Shown: positions 45,155 to 54,822 of the stretch, one piece after another
Position numbering within the stretch: position 1 is the stretch's first letter
How the letters are laid out: every line of letters starts with the position of its first letter
Source: CAVQFB01 sp963711675
Lineage (GTDB): Bacteria; Acidobacteriota; Terriglobia; Terriglobales; Acidobacteriaceae
Direction of reading: 5' to 3'
DNA length: 64,000 nucleotides
Assembly (NCBI GenBank): GCA_963711675.1
Contig: CAVQFB010000019.1
Coordinates: forward strand, 1-64,000
Translations under genes and position numbers: made by a program
The notes under the pieces: generated by a model
The model's input: only the letters and a program-made list of their open reading frames with translations
What the model was told of the DNA's origin: nothing
Databases searched by the model: none

Positions 45155-46240
45155 TCATGCCGCGCGAGTGGCGAATCGGGCAGAAGAAAACGCAGCGAGG
45201 TCGAAGCTTGGTTGCTCGCCAGCAATGACCTGCGACATCACGTGCGCGGTCACGGGAGTCAGGAGAATTCCATCCCGGAAGTGGCCGGTCGCGACGTAGT
45301 AGCCCGGAGTTTCGGACGGGCCCAGGATTGGCAGACCGTCGGGTGTGCCCGGCCGCAGTCCAGCCCAAGCTTCGAGAATGCGCGCTTTAGCCAGTTGCGG
45401 CAGCAGAGTGATCGCACCCTGATGGAGGCGATGAATCGTGTCGGCGTCGGTGCGCTTGTCGAAGCCAGCTTCTTCGACAGTTGCGCCGACCACTATGCGA
45501 CCGTCCGTGCGGGGGACGAGGTAAGCCTCAGGCGCGCGGACAACGTGTCGAAGCAGGCCATGAGAGGGCGGCACCAGAGCCAACATCTGTCCCTTAACTG
45601 GTCTCGTCGGGAACTGATGCGGAGGCAACTGTCCTGCCCAGGCTCCGGCGCAATTCACGACTATGGGTGCGCGGAAGTTAGTCTTGACTGTGCTAACGCC
45701 TTCAACCTTCCCGTTCACGATGCTAAGGGAAGTTGCTGCGTCACCGGCGGATGTATCGACGGCTCGATGTTTGGCCGCCTTAAGTGCGGCCGTGACCAGA
45801 GCTCGGGGATCGACGCTGCTCTCCCTCAGGAAGATCGCAGTGCGGTTGTCGGTGGCCAAGGCCGGCTCCAGTTGCGACAGAGGAACCGGCAGTGGATTCG
45901 CAGCGGCAAACTCGGCCCATTCGCGGGCGTGAGCTTCCTCAGAGAAGAGGATCGTCCCCTCAGAGCGATAGTCAACCCGCATTCCCGATTCGTCTTCCAG
46001 TTCGTGTACGAACTCGGGATACATGCGGGCGCTGGCGGTCGCGAGGGTCTGAAGGGCGCGGGGAGTTTCCCATCCGCAGTCGGCGAGCATGCCGGCCGCG
46101 GCGTGGGATGCCTCCCGTCCGGGTTCGCCGCGCTCGACGACAAGGACGGTCATGCCGCGCTTGCGCAGGGCAATTGAGAGCGACAAGCCGATGATCCCGC
46201 CCCCAACGATGATGGCGTCCCAAGTCCTCACAGTGGCCAT
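45155..46240 (-). CDS. thiO: Glycine oxidase ThiO-like FAD-dependent oxidoreductase
   Basis: 361 residues. N-terminal FAD-binding DAIIVGGGIIGLSLSIALRKRG, GREASHAAAGML, substrate domain, VVNCAGAWAGQLP, and C-terminal AWAGLRPGTPDGLPILG with YVATGHFRDGILLTP. ThiO oxidises glycine to dehydroglycine for the thiazole part of thiamin. No other thi genes are within the window, so a general D-amino-acid or glycine oxidase role is possible. Confidence 0.85.
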   Translation of the reverse strand: MATVRTWDAIIVGGGIIGLSLSIALRKRGMTVLVVERGEPGREASHAAAGMLADCGWETPRALQTLATASARMYPEFVHELEDESGMRVDYRSEGTILFSEEAHAREWAEFAAANPLPVPLSQLEPALATDNRTAIFLRESSVDPRALVTAALKAAKHRAVDTSAGDAATSLSIVNGKVEGVSTVKTNFRAPIVVNCAGAWAGQLPPHQFPTRPVKGQMLALVPPSHGLLRHVVRAPEAYLVPRTDGRIVVGATVEEAGFDKRTDADTIHRLHQGAITLLPQLAKARILEAWAGLRPGTPDGLPILGPSETPGYYVATGHFRDGILLTPVTAHVMSQVIAGEQPSFDLAAFSSARFATRAA

Positions 46241-46352
46241 TGTAAAAGACCAGACTACCGACGCATCGCACCACCGAGATAATTGACACTCATGGGGTTA
46301 TGCTGAACAATTGAGCATCGACTTCCCACAATCGAAGGAATCTGGAGGAGCC

Positions 46353-47171
46353 ATGTCTGAGGGCGAAGTTCCGGTAGTGCATACCCATGAAGGCAATGCC
46401 GGAAAATGGATTTTGCTGGTGCTGGCGGTGATCTATGTGGCCGCCTCGCTCTACTTTCTGTTCGATCTGCGCGGCCAGGTGAGCAATCTCGCCAAGAACG
46501 AGCAAGGCAGCAAGGCCGAGATCGCTGAGCTCACCAAGCGTATGCAGGCCGCCGAGGCGGACGACGAGACGCTGGCGCAGCAGGTCGGTATGACCAAGAA
46601 GGAACTCGCGGCCCGCGCCGCCGACCTGCAACGGCAACAGCGGGCGGCTGAGGCTCGCCTACAAGAGGAACAGAAGGAACAGATCGGCAAGGTCAGCGGG
46701 GAAGTGGCGGGAGTCAAGACGGACGTTGGGGGCGTCAAGACGGACGTTGCGTCTACGAAAGCAGACCTCGAAGCTACCAGGGCAAAACTGGAGAGCACGA
46801 TTGGCGACCTGGGCGTGCAGAGTGGCCTGATTGCGCACACTCGTGACGACTTGGAAGCACTGAAACACAAAGGCGATCGCAACTACTACGAATTCACCCT
46901 CCTGAAGGGTGCGAAGCCGCAGCCGGTCTCGACGGTCAGCCTGCAGTTGAAGAAGTCAGACAACAAGCGCAGCAAGTTCACGGTAAACGTGACGGCGGAT
47001 GACAAGACGATCGAGAAGAAAGACCGGAACGCCGGTGAGCCCATCCAGTTCTATACCGGGCGCGATCACTTGCTTTACGAACTGGTCGTCTGGACCGTCG
47101 ACAAGAACAAAATCAGCGGCTATCTGAGCACGCCGAAAAATGCGCCGGTGCCGGTCACAGCGCAGCAGTAA
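46353..47171 (+). CDS. Single-pass membrane coiled-coil protein
   Basis: 272 residues from ATG 46353 (GGAGGAG upstream). A cytoplasmic His-containing N-terminus, one transmembrane helix (WILLVLAVIYVAASLYFLFD), then about 110 residues of coiled coil with repeats such as GVKTDVGGVKTDVASTKADL, and a C-terminal beta-like domain (YEFTLLKGAKPQPVSTVSLQ). Not a family I can name. It ends 6 bp before the DUF421 gene, suggesting co-transcription. Confidence 0.65.
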   Translation: MSEGEVPVVHTHEGNAGKWILLVLAVIYVAASLYFLFDLRGQVSNLAKNEQGSKAEIAELTKRMQAAEADDETLAQQVGMTKKELAARAADLQRQQRAAEARLQEEQKEQIGKVSGEVAGVKTDVGGVKTDVASTKADLEATRAKLESTIGDLGVQSGLIAHTRDDLEALKHKGDRNYYEFTLLKGAKPQPVSTVSLQLKKSDNKRSKFTVNVTADDKTIEKKDRNAGEPIQFYTGRDHLLYELVVWTVDKNKISGYLSTPKNAPVPVTAQQ

Positions 47172-47177
47172 GCGAGC

Positions 47178-47708
47178 ATGTTTCCAGCCGCCGGGCATGT
47201 TCTGGTAAATATCGCACTGCGCACCACGGTGATCTATCTGCTGGTGCTGGTAGGGGTGCGCCTGAGCGGCAAAAGAGAAGTCGGGCAGATGACGCCCTTC
47301 GACCTGACTCTCCTGCTGCTTCTCTCCAATTCAGTGCAAAATGCAATGACCGGACCGGACACGTCTCTGCTGGGAGGGATGGTGGCGGCCACGGTTCTCT
47401 TGACCCTGAACTACGTGGTGGCTGATTTGTCGGGCGCGAATCGCCGTTTCCGCAAGTTCATTCAGGGGCAGCCCAGTCTGCTGGTGCATGATGGGAAGGT
47501 CATCGAATCCCACATGGCGAAGGAACACGTGAGCATGGACGAATTGCAGCGCTCGCTGCGAGCGCACGGAATCGCGTCCTATCACGACGTCGCGCTGGCA
47601 GTGCTGGAGGTCGACGGGTCGATCAGTTGCCTGAAGTACGACGAGATCAAGCCAGACGCCAATACGCATCTGGTGCGCAGGCGACGATTTCTGCAGAAAC
47701 CGGAGTAA
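47178..47708 (+). CDS. DUF421 (YetF/YrbG-like) membrane protein
   Basis: 176 residues: three N-terminal transmembrane helices (NIALRTTVIYLLVLVGVRL, TPFDLTLLLLLSNSVQNAM, GGMVAATVLLTLNYVVADL) and a cytoplasmic DUF421 domain (FIQGQPSLLVHDGKVIESHM, SMDELQRSLRAHGI, VALAVLEVDGSISCL). Members are linked to spore or envelope properties in Bacillus; function unknown. Confidence 0.87.
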   Translation: MFPAAGHVLVNIALRTTVIYLLVLVGVRLSGKREVGQMTPFDLTLLLLLSNSVQNAMTGPDTSLLGGMVAATVLLTLNYVVADLSGANRRFRKFIQGQPSLLVHDGKVIESHMAKEHVSMDELQRSLRAHGIASYHDVALAVLEVDGSISCLKYDEIKPDANTHLVRRRRFLQKPE

Positions 47709-47746
47709 TCCTTCTCTCCGCGGTGCTTTTCCTTCGCGTCGGAGCT

Positions 47747-48402
47747 CTACCGAGACAGCACGATGGGCACAGGTTGGTCGTAGGGCTGGACCGCTACGCT
47801 GACAGACTTGCGTTTATCGAACCCGTCTTGCGTCACCGGGAAACTGACGATAACCGTGCCGTGGGTTTCTTCACCAGGAGCGAGCTTGGTTTCGGCGATC
47901 AGAGCTGGCCCCGAGTGATCTTTCAGAACAGGAAACGCCTGGAAATAGCGGTCGAAATCTACGGCAGAGACGGGCACATCGGTGAATTCGCCGGCATCGG
48001 TCGTAAGCTTGCCCTGGACGCTGTGTATCCACAGCGGTTTCTCTCCCGTGTTGCGCAGCGTGACCGTGATGGCAACCAGAGTCATATTCTGATTGGGCAC
48101 CTCCGCTGAGGCAATGTTGTCGATCGATCCCGCGCCCTGCGGCTTGGCGCGCCCCAAGTAAAATCCAATCGCTCCAACAATGAGCACGAGCGCTACTCCG
48201 ATCGCGACAATGTTGGCGGGTGGCAGGTTGCGCTTGGCGGTGCCAAATTCCTCGCCAATGTTGAATTGGGTGCCCGGTTCGGCGGGGGAGGAGGGGCAGC
48301 TTCAAGGGGAGCGGCAGGCATCTCAGCCGGAATGGGTTCGGGTACCTCCGCCTCGGGCGTGAGATTTTGGGACGGATCAGGTATCGGGTTTTCGTCAGCC
48401 AT
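47747..48402 (-). CDS. Membrane protein with DUF2393-like domain, one frameshift
   Basis: About 218 residues if one frame change near 48280-48290, in a C/G-rich run encoding Pro, is corrected. MADENPIPDPSQNL... is a Pro/Glu/Ala-rich cytoplasmic segment; EPGTQFNIGEEFGTAKRNLP leads to a transmembrane helix (NIVAIGVALVLIVGAIGFYL) and an exported beta domain (MTLVAITVTLRNTGEKPLWI, VSAVDFDRYFQAFPVL, GTVIVSFPVTQDGFDKRKS). The domain name is a tentative recollection; the exported domain looks immunoglobulin-like. Confidence 0.55.
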
Positions 48403-48764
48403 TGCTGGACCTCTTGGATTTAGCTCGAGCGTGAATTTTGAGATCGTCTCACAAATGCTTCAGCGCCTAAAGGCGCATCAATAAAGGATGCAGCTGAGGC
48501 ACGCCTGAAGGCGTGCCCTGATACGAACCTGTGCCACAAGCTGTGCAGGCGTGCCCTGATACGAACCGGAGCTGTACCCCAAGCTGTGAAGCCGTGCCCT
48601 GATGCGAAACGAGTTCCGCTGCAACCGTAATCGTTTTCACTTTTCCTCTAATAATCGCCATCGTGTCGCGATGGTGCAGCCGGTTGTCTTGTTTTCCGCG
48701 AGAGCGACCATCAGATTGGACCTCATCATCTTTAGTCGTCAATATCTTTGGTCATCTATGGTGG
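48403..48764. repeat. REP-rich intergenic region
   Basis: No gene seen. GGCACGCC-TGAA-GGCGTGCC (48498-48517) is followed by CTGATACGAACC; the tail 'GTGCCCTGATACGAACC' recurs at about 48550-48567 and, with changes, at about 48594-48612, giving a decayed threefold repeat. It is the same family as 16648-16680. The remaining 150 bp up to polX shows nothing recognised. Confidence 0.65.
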
Positions 48765-50513
48765 TCACGACCAGCCATGCTTCATGGCCTTGGCAAACTT
48801 TTCGGCGGGCAACGTGTTCAGGACATCTTCTTTCGTGAGCCATGCGCGGCGCGCCTGCAGTACCCCGTAGCGCATCTTTTCCATGTGCGAAGTGTGATGG
48901 GAGTCGGTGTTGATGACGATCTTGACGCCGTGTTGTTTTGCCAGACGCAGATGGACGTCGTAGAGATCAAGCCGGTCGGGATAGGAGTTGAGCTCCATCG
49001 CGACTTTGTTTTGCGCGGCCGCTTTGAAGAACGGCATCCATATCGAAGGGGTATGCATCCCGACGCAGTAGCAGGCGGCCTGTTGGATGGCCCGATGACG
49101 AAGTGTTCGGATTTGAAACCGCTTTCAGTATGCGATCGGTCATCTCGGCGCGCTCCTGGTTGAAGTGGGAGTGCACACTGGCAATGACGATATCCATCTC
49201 GCTCAAGAACAGAATCGGAGAGATCGAGCGTGCCGTCAGCGAGAATATCCACTTCAATGCCGGCGAAAATGCGGATTCCGCCGATTTGTTCGTTTGCTTT
49301 GCGGATCTTCTGAATGTGGGACAGAGCGCGGGCGTCGTCCAGGCCATTGGCGAAAGCCAGGTTCTTGGAGTGGTCGGTGATTGCCATGTATTTGTAGCCG
49401 AGCGCGCGGGCCGCTTCGGCCATCTCTTCGATGGTGTTGCGGCCGTCGGTCTCGACCGTGTGCATGTGGACGTCGCCGCGGATGTCCTGTTGGGTGATTA
49501 GTTCGGGAAGCTAATGTTTGGCGGCGGCTTCGATTTCGCCCAAGATTTTCGCGCAGCTCGGGGGGGATGTAGTCGAGTTTGAGCTTGGCGTAGATTTCTT
49601 CCTCGGTCTTGCTGGCAGCGACTTTTTCGTTGTCCAGCCTGGCCAGGCTGTATTCGTTGAGCGTGTAGCCCATTTTCAGCGCACGCTGGCGGAGGGCGAC
49701 GTTGTGTGCCTTCGAGCCGGTGAAATATTGCATGGCCGCGCCGAAAGATTCCGGAGCAAGTAGCCGGACATCGACCTGCATGCCATTGCGCATGGCGGAA
49801 GCTGACTTTATTTTCGCCCTTGGCGATGATGTCCATAAGACCGGGCAGTGGATAATGTGCTCGCTCAGCTGGCGCGGGTTCCATCTTCGCGCGCAGGCTT
49901 TGCCGGTGACGAGGACGTCAAGATCGCCGACAGTTTCGCGACCGCGGCGCAGGGAGCCTGCGGGCGTTACTTTTTCGACGCCCGGAAACCTGTTGAGATG
50001 TGCGATGAGTTTCTCGGCTAAGTTCGCCGCGGCGTCAAGGAGAAATCGTCCGCCGATGCGGCGATAGTCCTCGATCGCTTTGAGGAGTTTTTGCTCGTGC
50101 TTTTCGCCCATGCGTGGCAGGTCGCGAATTTTGCCTTCGCGTGCGAGTTTCTCCACGCCGTCGAGGTCGCAGACTTGATAGGCGCTCCAGATGAGCGCGA
50201 TGGTTTTGGGTCCCAGTCCCTGAATCTTGAACAGCTCCAGCATCGAGGGCCGGTATTTCGTGAGCAACTCAGCATGCTGGCTCAGACGGCCTTCTTTGAA
50301 GAGCTCCTGGATGTTCAGCAGCATGCCTTTGCCGATGCCGGGAACTCGAGCAGTTTCTTCGGCTCGCTGATCATGTCAGCGATTTGCTGCGGCAGGGCTT
50401 CAATCGCCTCGGCGGCCATTGCGGTAGGAACGAATGCGGAAGGAATCCTGGCCATCGATTTCGAGCAGGTCGGCGGTTTCATAGAGGATGCCGGCGATGG
50501 ATTTGTTGTCCAT
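48765..50513 (-). pseudogene. polX: DNA polymerase/3'-5' exonuclease PolX, multiply frameshifted
   Basis: Family X DNA polymerase with a PHP exonuclease domain, used in base excision repair. From ATG 50513 (MDNKSIAGILYETADLLEID) the pieces read, in alternating frames: helix-hairpin-helix IQGLGPKTIALIWSAYQV, the polymerase segment PAGSLRRGRETVGDLDVLVTG, DVRLLAPESFGAAMQYFTGSKAHNV (split for brevity), and the PHP domain (HTVETDGRNTIEEMAEAARA, ALGYKYMAITDHSKNLAF, FAGIEVDILADGTLDL, KIVINTDSHHTSHMEKMRYG) to the TGA at 48765. At least six frame changes occur, with motifs intact, so I read it as indel errors; true inactivation cannot be excluded. Confidence 0.85.
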
Positions 50514-50636
50514 GGACAGGGACAATTGTATCCCGCTGGTGTGGGTTGTGCGCTTGAGGAGAGCGGACGCGGCAAGGCACAGCTATGCCGAGAAACTCCG
50601 GCAGACGAGACGGCGCAGATTTTGACGAACGCAAAC

Positions 50637-50846
50637 TCAGGAAGCGCGAGTCACGTTTGCGGCTTGTGGCCCCTTGGAGCCTTGGGTGATTTCAAACTCG
50701 ACCTGATCGCCTTCCTGCAGACTCTTGTAACCCTCGGCGGTGATGGCGCTGTAGTGAACAAAAACATCCGGCCCATCTTCCCGGCCGATAAATCCGTAGC
50801 CCTTGGCGTTATTGAACCACTTGACGGTACCTTTCAGACGTTCCAC
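50637..50846 (-). CDS. csp: Cold-shock domain protein (Csp)
   Basis: 69 residues from a GTG start preceded by AAGAGGGGGG. RNP1 KGYGFI and RNP2 VFVHYS flank the single-stranded nucleic-acid-binding surface; GTVKWFNNAKGYGFIGRE is standard. RNA chaperone or transcription antiterminator. Confidence 0.95.
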   Translation of the reverse strand: MERLKGTVKWFNNAKGYGFIGREDGPDVFVHYSAITAEGYKSLQEGDQVEFEITQGSKGPQAANVTRAS

Positions 50847-50962
50847 TTGCCCCCCTCTTACTCACACCCTCGGTTTGGGGGTACCAGGGGTGTGCCTTGA
50901 ATGGTGTCATTTTGCGACTGCCCGCATAGGCTGTCAAGGATTTGCGTCACCAAGACCCGCTG

Positions 50963-51538
50963 CTAGAGCGGTTTTCGTGCGTGACGCTGCCATTCCAGCC
51001 ATAAGATGCCGGAAATGGTCTTACCGTCACGTATGGTGCCGTTGGCCAGCATTTTCAGGGCAGTGGGCAGGGAAACCAGCCGTTTTACGATCTTTTCGTC
51101 CTCCTCAGGCTGGGCGATACCAGTCTTAAGACCGCGAGCCAGGTAGGTGGCCATGGTTTCGTCGATAAAACCTGGACTGGCGTAATAAGTGAAAATCTTC
51201 TTCCAGTGAGTGGCCGTGTAGCCTGTCTCTTCGAGCAGTTCACGCTTTGCTCCGGCCAGTGACGACTCGCCTTCGTCGATGCGGCCAGCCGGCAGTTCCC
51301 ACATGAAATCCTGGGCGGCATGGCGGTACTGGCGCTCGAGGAGGATGCGGAGCTGGGCCTTGGAATCATCGACGGCGAGAACGACGACTGAGCCAGAATG
51401 GCGTACTACGTCGCGGCGAGTGCGCACGCCGCCGGGTTCGAGGACATGATCGGTGGTGACCGAAAAAACCGGGCCACTATACACCTTGCGAGAGGAAATA
51501 AGACGAGCAACAGGCTTTCGGCGAATAGGTTTGGCCAT
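50963..51538 (-). CDS. Nudix hydrolase (ADP-ribose pyrophosphatase-like)
   Basis: 191 residues from MAKPIRRKPVARLIS. The Nudix box GRIDEGESSLAGAKRELLEE-TG fits GX5EX7REUXEEXGU. Preceding LLERQYRHAAQDFMWELPAG is typical of ADP-sugar pyrophosphatases. Divergent from the DUF2520 gene, 80 bp apart. Confidence 0.88.
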   Translation of the reverse strand: MAKPIRRKPVARLISSRKVYSGPVFSVTTDHVLEPGGVRTRRDVVRHSGSVVVLAVDDSKAQLRILLERQYRHAAQDFMWELPAGRIDEGESSLAGAKRELLEETGYTATHWKKIFTYYASPGFIDETMATYLARGLKTGIAQPEEDEKIVKRLVSLPTALKMLANGTIRDGKTISGILWLEWQRHARKPL

Positions 51539-51618
51539 GAACCAATATAACAATGGGGCCGGGAGTTGAAGAGAGAGTGGCGTGTCATGCGGAGGGCAAG
51601 CCTGTTATCCTGCCCGCG

Positions 51619-52470
51619 ATGAGCAAGCCGAGCGTGACCATCGTCGGGCCGGGCAGTCTGGGAAGCGCCGTAGCGATGGCTTTGCATATGGCAGGCTACC
51701 CAGTTTCCGAAATTGTCGCGGGAAGAAGTCATGATTCTCAGCGACGGGCACGGCGATTGGCGCGAAAGGTTGGGGCGCGTTGGTCGACCAAGGAGAAGGC
51801 GCGGCTGGCGTCCAATGTGATTTGGCTATGTGTGCCGGACCGCGTAATTGCGACTGCTGCGAGGGACCTTGCCCCACTGTCCGACTGGAGAGGGAAGACC
51901 GTATTGCATTCAAGTGGAGCGCTCTCGAGCGATGAGCTGAAAGTTCTCACGCGGCGTGGAGCGGCGGTGGCGTCGCTGCATCCGCTGATGACGTTTGTGC
52001 GAGGCTCGCAACCGAGTCTCGCAGGCGTTCCTTTTGCAGTTGAAGGTGACAGTGCGGCGGTCCGAGTAGCGCGCAGGGTTGTCCGCGACCTGAAGGGAGA
52101 GATCTTCCAGATCAGGAAGGCGGACAAGGCCGCTTACCACGCATGGGGAGCGTTTACTTCGCCCCTGTTGCTCGCCGCACTGGTCACGGCAGAGGAGGTC
52201 GCAGAGCTGACGGGGATCACGCGCACGACGGCTCGGAAAAGAATGCTGCCGATTGTTCGTCAGACCGTAGCGAACTATGGAGCACTCGGTCCGGCGGAGG
52301 CATTCAGCGGACCGATCATACGTGGCGATGCCGATACTGTATCCCGTCACCTGAAAGCGCTACGCAAGAGTTCAGGTGCCGCCGAAGTGTATCTGGCTCT
52401 GGCGCGCGCAGCCCTGAGAAATCTCCCGGTTCAGAATCGAAAAGCGTTGAAGCGGATTCTGGGTGGTTAG
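51619..52470 (+). CDS. Rossmann-like and DUF2520 domain-containing protein
   Basis: 283 residues from MSKPSVTIVGPG. N-terminal NAD(P)-binding fold VTIVGPGSLGSAVAMAL, VIWLCVPDRVIATAARDL and HSSGALSSDEL; middle SLHPLMTFVRG and C-terminal helical DUF2520 (AYHAWGAFTSPLLLAALVTA, EAFSGPIIRGDADTVSRHL). Related to ketopantoate reductase/pyrroline-5-carboxylate reductase folds; substrate unknown. It is often found near pantothenate genes, which are not present here. Confidence 0.85.
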   Translation: MSKPSVTIVGPGSLGSAVAMALHMAGYPVSEIVAGRSHDSQRRARRLARKVGARWSTKEKARLASNVIWLCVPDRVIATAARDLAPLSDWRGKTVLHSSGALSSDELKVLTRRGAAVASLHPLMTFVRGSQPSLAGVPFAVEGDSAAVRVARRVVRDLKGEIFQIRKADKAAYHAWGAFTSPLLLAALVTAEEVAELTGITRTTARKRMLPIVRQTVANYGALGPAEAFSGPIIRGDADTVSRHLKALRKSSGAAEVYLALARAALRNLPVQNRKALKRILGG

Positions 52471-52499
52471 AGGCTTGTAGAGATTCAAATCCCGGAAAA

Positions 52500-53805
52500 T
52501 CAGCTAGCGTTCTTCTGTTCCTCTTCAGGTTTCCGAAACAATTGCACCGCCATCAGTCCGAGAATAGCGATCAAGGCAAACGGGAAAGAGGCCGAGGCAC
52601 GCAACGGAAGCTGGAGTGCGAAGTTGCTCTGCTCGACGGCGGTTCGGCCAACTATAAAAGCGGCGACAGACACCGCGGATGCCGCAATCCATTGCCAGCT
52701 CAGGGCCAGACCTGTCATCACGAGAATCAGGCGAACCGCGGGGCCGCGGCGGAGCATGGTCCGCCACGAGATGATTACCAACAAGATTGCGGGGAGCAGG
52801 ATTTCGTGATCGTAAATCGCGTCGCTATGCAGGACGGTCAGCGTGGTTGTCGTGAGCACGAATGCCAGCCCCAATGAAAAGGTCGGGGAGCCGACCTCGG
52901 TGCGCCTTGCTCTCCACGCGAGAGCCACAGCTGCGGCCAGCAAGGCGACCATTAGGGTTGTCCCCAGCACCTTTCCCAGCACGTTGCGAATGAGAGGCGG
53001 CTGTGTGTACTCGCCGTAACGCATCAGAGCGTGCCACCAGCTGGGGAGCCATCCGGGCAGAATCAGTTCGCTTGCGCCGAGCAGCGCCACCATCGTGACG
53101 AAGAAGGTGATCGCCAGCGCCCTTCTTTGGCGCCAGTCGGCGAGACTCCAAAACAGCAAATACAAAACTGCGAGCGCACAATTTGTGGCTTGGTCGTGGC
53201 AAGGGCCAACAGGAAGCCAGCTGCAGCGAGTCTCCGCTGTGGGCGGCAGCAACGGAAGCAGCCAGGAGAGCTGCGGCAAGCAATCCCCACTGGACCGCAA
53301 ACAATGCCTCGAGGAGAGGCAAACTAGCCAGAGTCAGGATAACGAATATTGCGATCCCCTCGTGGGACGCCGAGAGTCCCATGGCGCGGAGCCACCACAC
53401 CACGCTGATTCCGCTGAAAAGACAAAACAAAACGGTGAGTACGATGCGCGCTGCGGGGAAAGGAAGAACAAGCACAGGTGACGCCAATATTTCCGTGTGA
53501 AGCGGATACACGAACGCCTGGTAGTGCTGCGGTAGTCCCGCGAGATTCGGCTGGTCCAGTGAATGGCCGTAAAGACTGCCTTGAATCCGTCGCGTCGTTT
53601 CCTCGCTGTAGGGATCCGCGTGGTTGCGTGCCAGGGAACGCCCGGCCAGCCAGATGGGATAGAAATCTCCACCGTAGTGGTAGCCGGTCAGTCCCTTGGC
53701 GGTGCGAGCGGCTTCGGTGCGCGGGAGAAATAGAAAGAACTGATAGTAGAGAGTCCCGGCCGCAAGACATATCGCCAGGACGAGCGTTTTGCGTGGTCGC
53801 AGCAT
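52500..53805 (-). CDS. GT87-like (DUF2029) membrane glycosyltransferase, frameshifted
   Basis: About 435 residues if two indels near 53225 and 53190 are corrected: the N-terminal part (YHYGGDFYPIWLAGRSLARN, DPYSEETTRRIQGSLYG, YPLHTEILASPVLVLPFPAA) continues through AAGFLLALATTKPQ to ALAVLYLLFWSLADWRQRRA and a hydrophobic C-terminus. The many transmembrane segments and the acidic D-x-Y-like motif after the first helix match polyprenol-phosphate-mannose-dependent alpha-mannosyltransferases (GT87/DUF2029). It probably adds sugars at the outer face of the membrane. Confidence 0.72.
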
Positions 53806-53874
53806 TCTGGAAAGATGAAGCAGGGAATTAGAGCACGCGGAGGGAAATCGCGAAAGGACTCTCTGTCAAGCGCC

Positions 53875-54495
53875 CTAGCGTGACGTAAACAGATGTCCGA
53901 GCTTTTCTTTCTTTGTCTTCAGATAATCTTCGGCGTGAGGGCTGGGCGAAACTTCACATGGGAGGCGTTCAACGACCTCGATACCGGCTCGCTCGAGAGC
54001 GGCAACCTTGTCGGGATTGTTAGAGAGCAATTTGACCTGACCAACCTTCAGTGCCTTCAGAATCTCGCCGGGCAATGCGAATTCGCGCTGGTCGGCCTTG
54101 AATCCGAGCCGTTCGTTGGCTTCGACGGTGTCCAGTCCGGCGTCCTGCAACTCGTAGGCCTGAAGCTTTGCCATCAGGCCGATGCCGCGGCCCTCCTGCT
54201 GTTCATAGATCAGAATCCCTGCGCCTTGGTCGGCAATCATGGAGAGGGCCATCTCCAGTTGTTGGCGGCAGTCACACCGCAGCGAACCGAATACGTCTCC
54301 GGTCAGGCATTGCGAATGAATGCGCACCAGCGGAGGCGCGGCGTGTACGTCACCCATGACGAGCGCAACCGCCTCTTCCTTCCGGCTTCCGGCGCCGTCA
54401 GGGAAATCACCCTCGAAGCCGAAAATTTGGAACTTACCCCACCGAGTCGGGAAGTCAGCGGAAGCTAGCTGTTTCACTGAAGCCGAGGTACTCAC
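53875..54495 (-). CDS. ribA: GTP cyclohydrolase II
   Basis: First step of riboflavin synthesis: GTP to 2,5-diamino-6-ribosylamino-pyrimidinone phosphate. 206 residues from GTG 54495; longer upstream readings are unlike the family and would run through the promoter. Zinc ligands Cys63, Cys74, Cys76 in HSQCLTGDVFGSLRCDCRQQ, EQQEGRGIGLMAKLQAYELQ, and DQREFALPGEILKALKVGQV with LLSNNPDKVAAL. It is a stand-alone RibA without the RibB domain. Confidence 0.93.
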   Translation of the reverse strand: MSTSASVKQLASADFPTRWGKFQIFGFEGDFPDGAGSRKEEAVALVMGDVHAAPPLVRIHSQCLTGDVFGSLRCDCRQQLEMALSMIADQGAGILIYEQQEGRGIGLMAKLQAYELQDAGLDTVEANERLGFKADQREFALPGEILKALKVGQVKLLSNNPDKVAALERAGIEVVERLPCEVSPSPHAEDYLKTKKEKLGHLFTSR

Positions 54496-54501
54496 ATCGT
54501 C

Positions 54502-54507
54502 ATTATA
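54502..54507 (-). promoter_or_regulatory. Putative ribA -10 element (leaderless start)
   Basis: Perfect TATAAT on the minus strand ends 6 nt before the GTG start codon, so the transcript would begin at or next to the GTG. No clear -35 box was found. No FMN riboswitch-like sequence is seen. Confidence 0.45.
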
Positions 54508-54601
54508 GCGGGAGGGACAGGCTAACCCTGCAGAGGTTCGCGGGCATAGCCTGCGTTGGCGGCTTCTGTCGGGCGGATGCCCACGAACCGGCTCGGTGAA
54601 G

Positions 54602-54631
54602 TTGGTCTTCATCGCGCGACGCTGATAAAAT
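54602..54631 (+). promoter_or_regulatory. Putative tRNA-Ala promoter
   Basis: TTGGTC (54602-54607), 18-bp spacer, TAAAAT (54626-54631); expected start about 25 nt upstream of the mature tRNA. Confidence 0.5.
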
Positions 54632-54663
54632 CACTCTGCACCCTCAGTGTTTCCACCGCACGT

Positions 54664-54739
54664 GGGGCTATAGCTCAGCTGGGAGAGCGCATCGTTCGCA
54701 ACGATGAGGTCGTCGGTTCGAGCCCGACTAGCTCCACCA
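54664..54739 (+). tRNA. tRNA-Ala (anticodon CGC)
   Basis: 76 nt with encoded CCA. Acceptor GGGGCTA pairs with TAGCTCC (one G-T), D-arm AGCTCAGCTGGGAGAGC, anticodon stem CATCG/CGATG with loop TTCGCAA (anticodon CGC, codon GCG), T-arm GGTTCGAGCC-type loop. It is followed by a terminator. Confidence 0.95.
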
Positions 54740-54770
54740 ATCTTGCCTCGATGTTTTCAATAGTTTCAAC

Positions 54771-54804
54771 CGAGCCCGCTACCTATTTACGGGCTCGTCT
54801 TTTG
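54771..54804 (+). terminator. Rho-independent terminator after tRNA-Ala
   Basis: CGAGCCCG (54771-54778), 11-nt loop, CGGGCTCG (54790-54797), then TCTTTT. It also lies just beyond the end of the minus-strand gene at 54823. Confidence 0.8.
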
Positions 54805-54822
54805 ATGGGGAGTTCCTCGGGT

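Noticed and set aside
53895..54620. FMN riboswitch before ribA
   Set aside because: No conserved RFN-type segments are visible, and the -10 element sits directly at the start codon.
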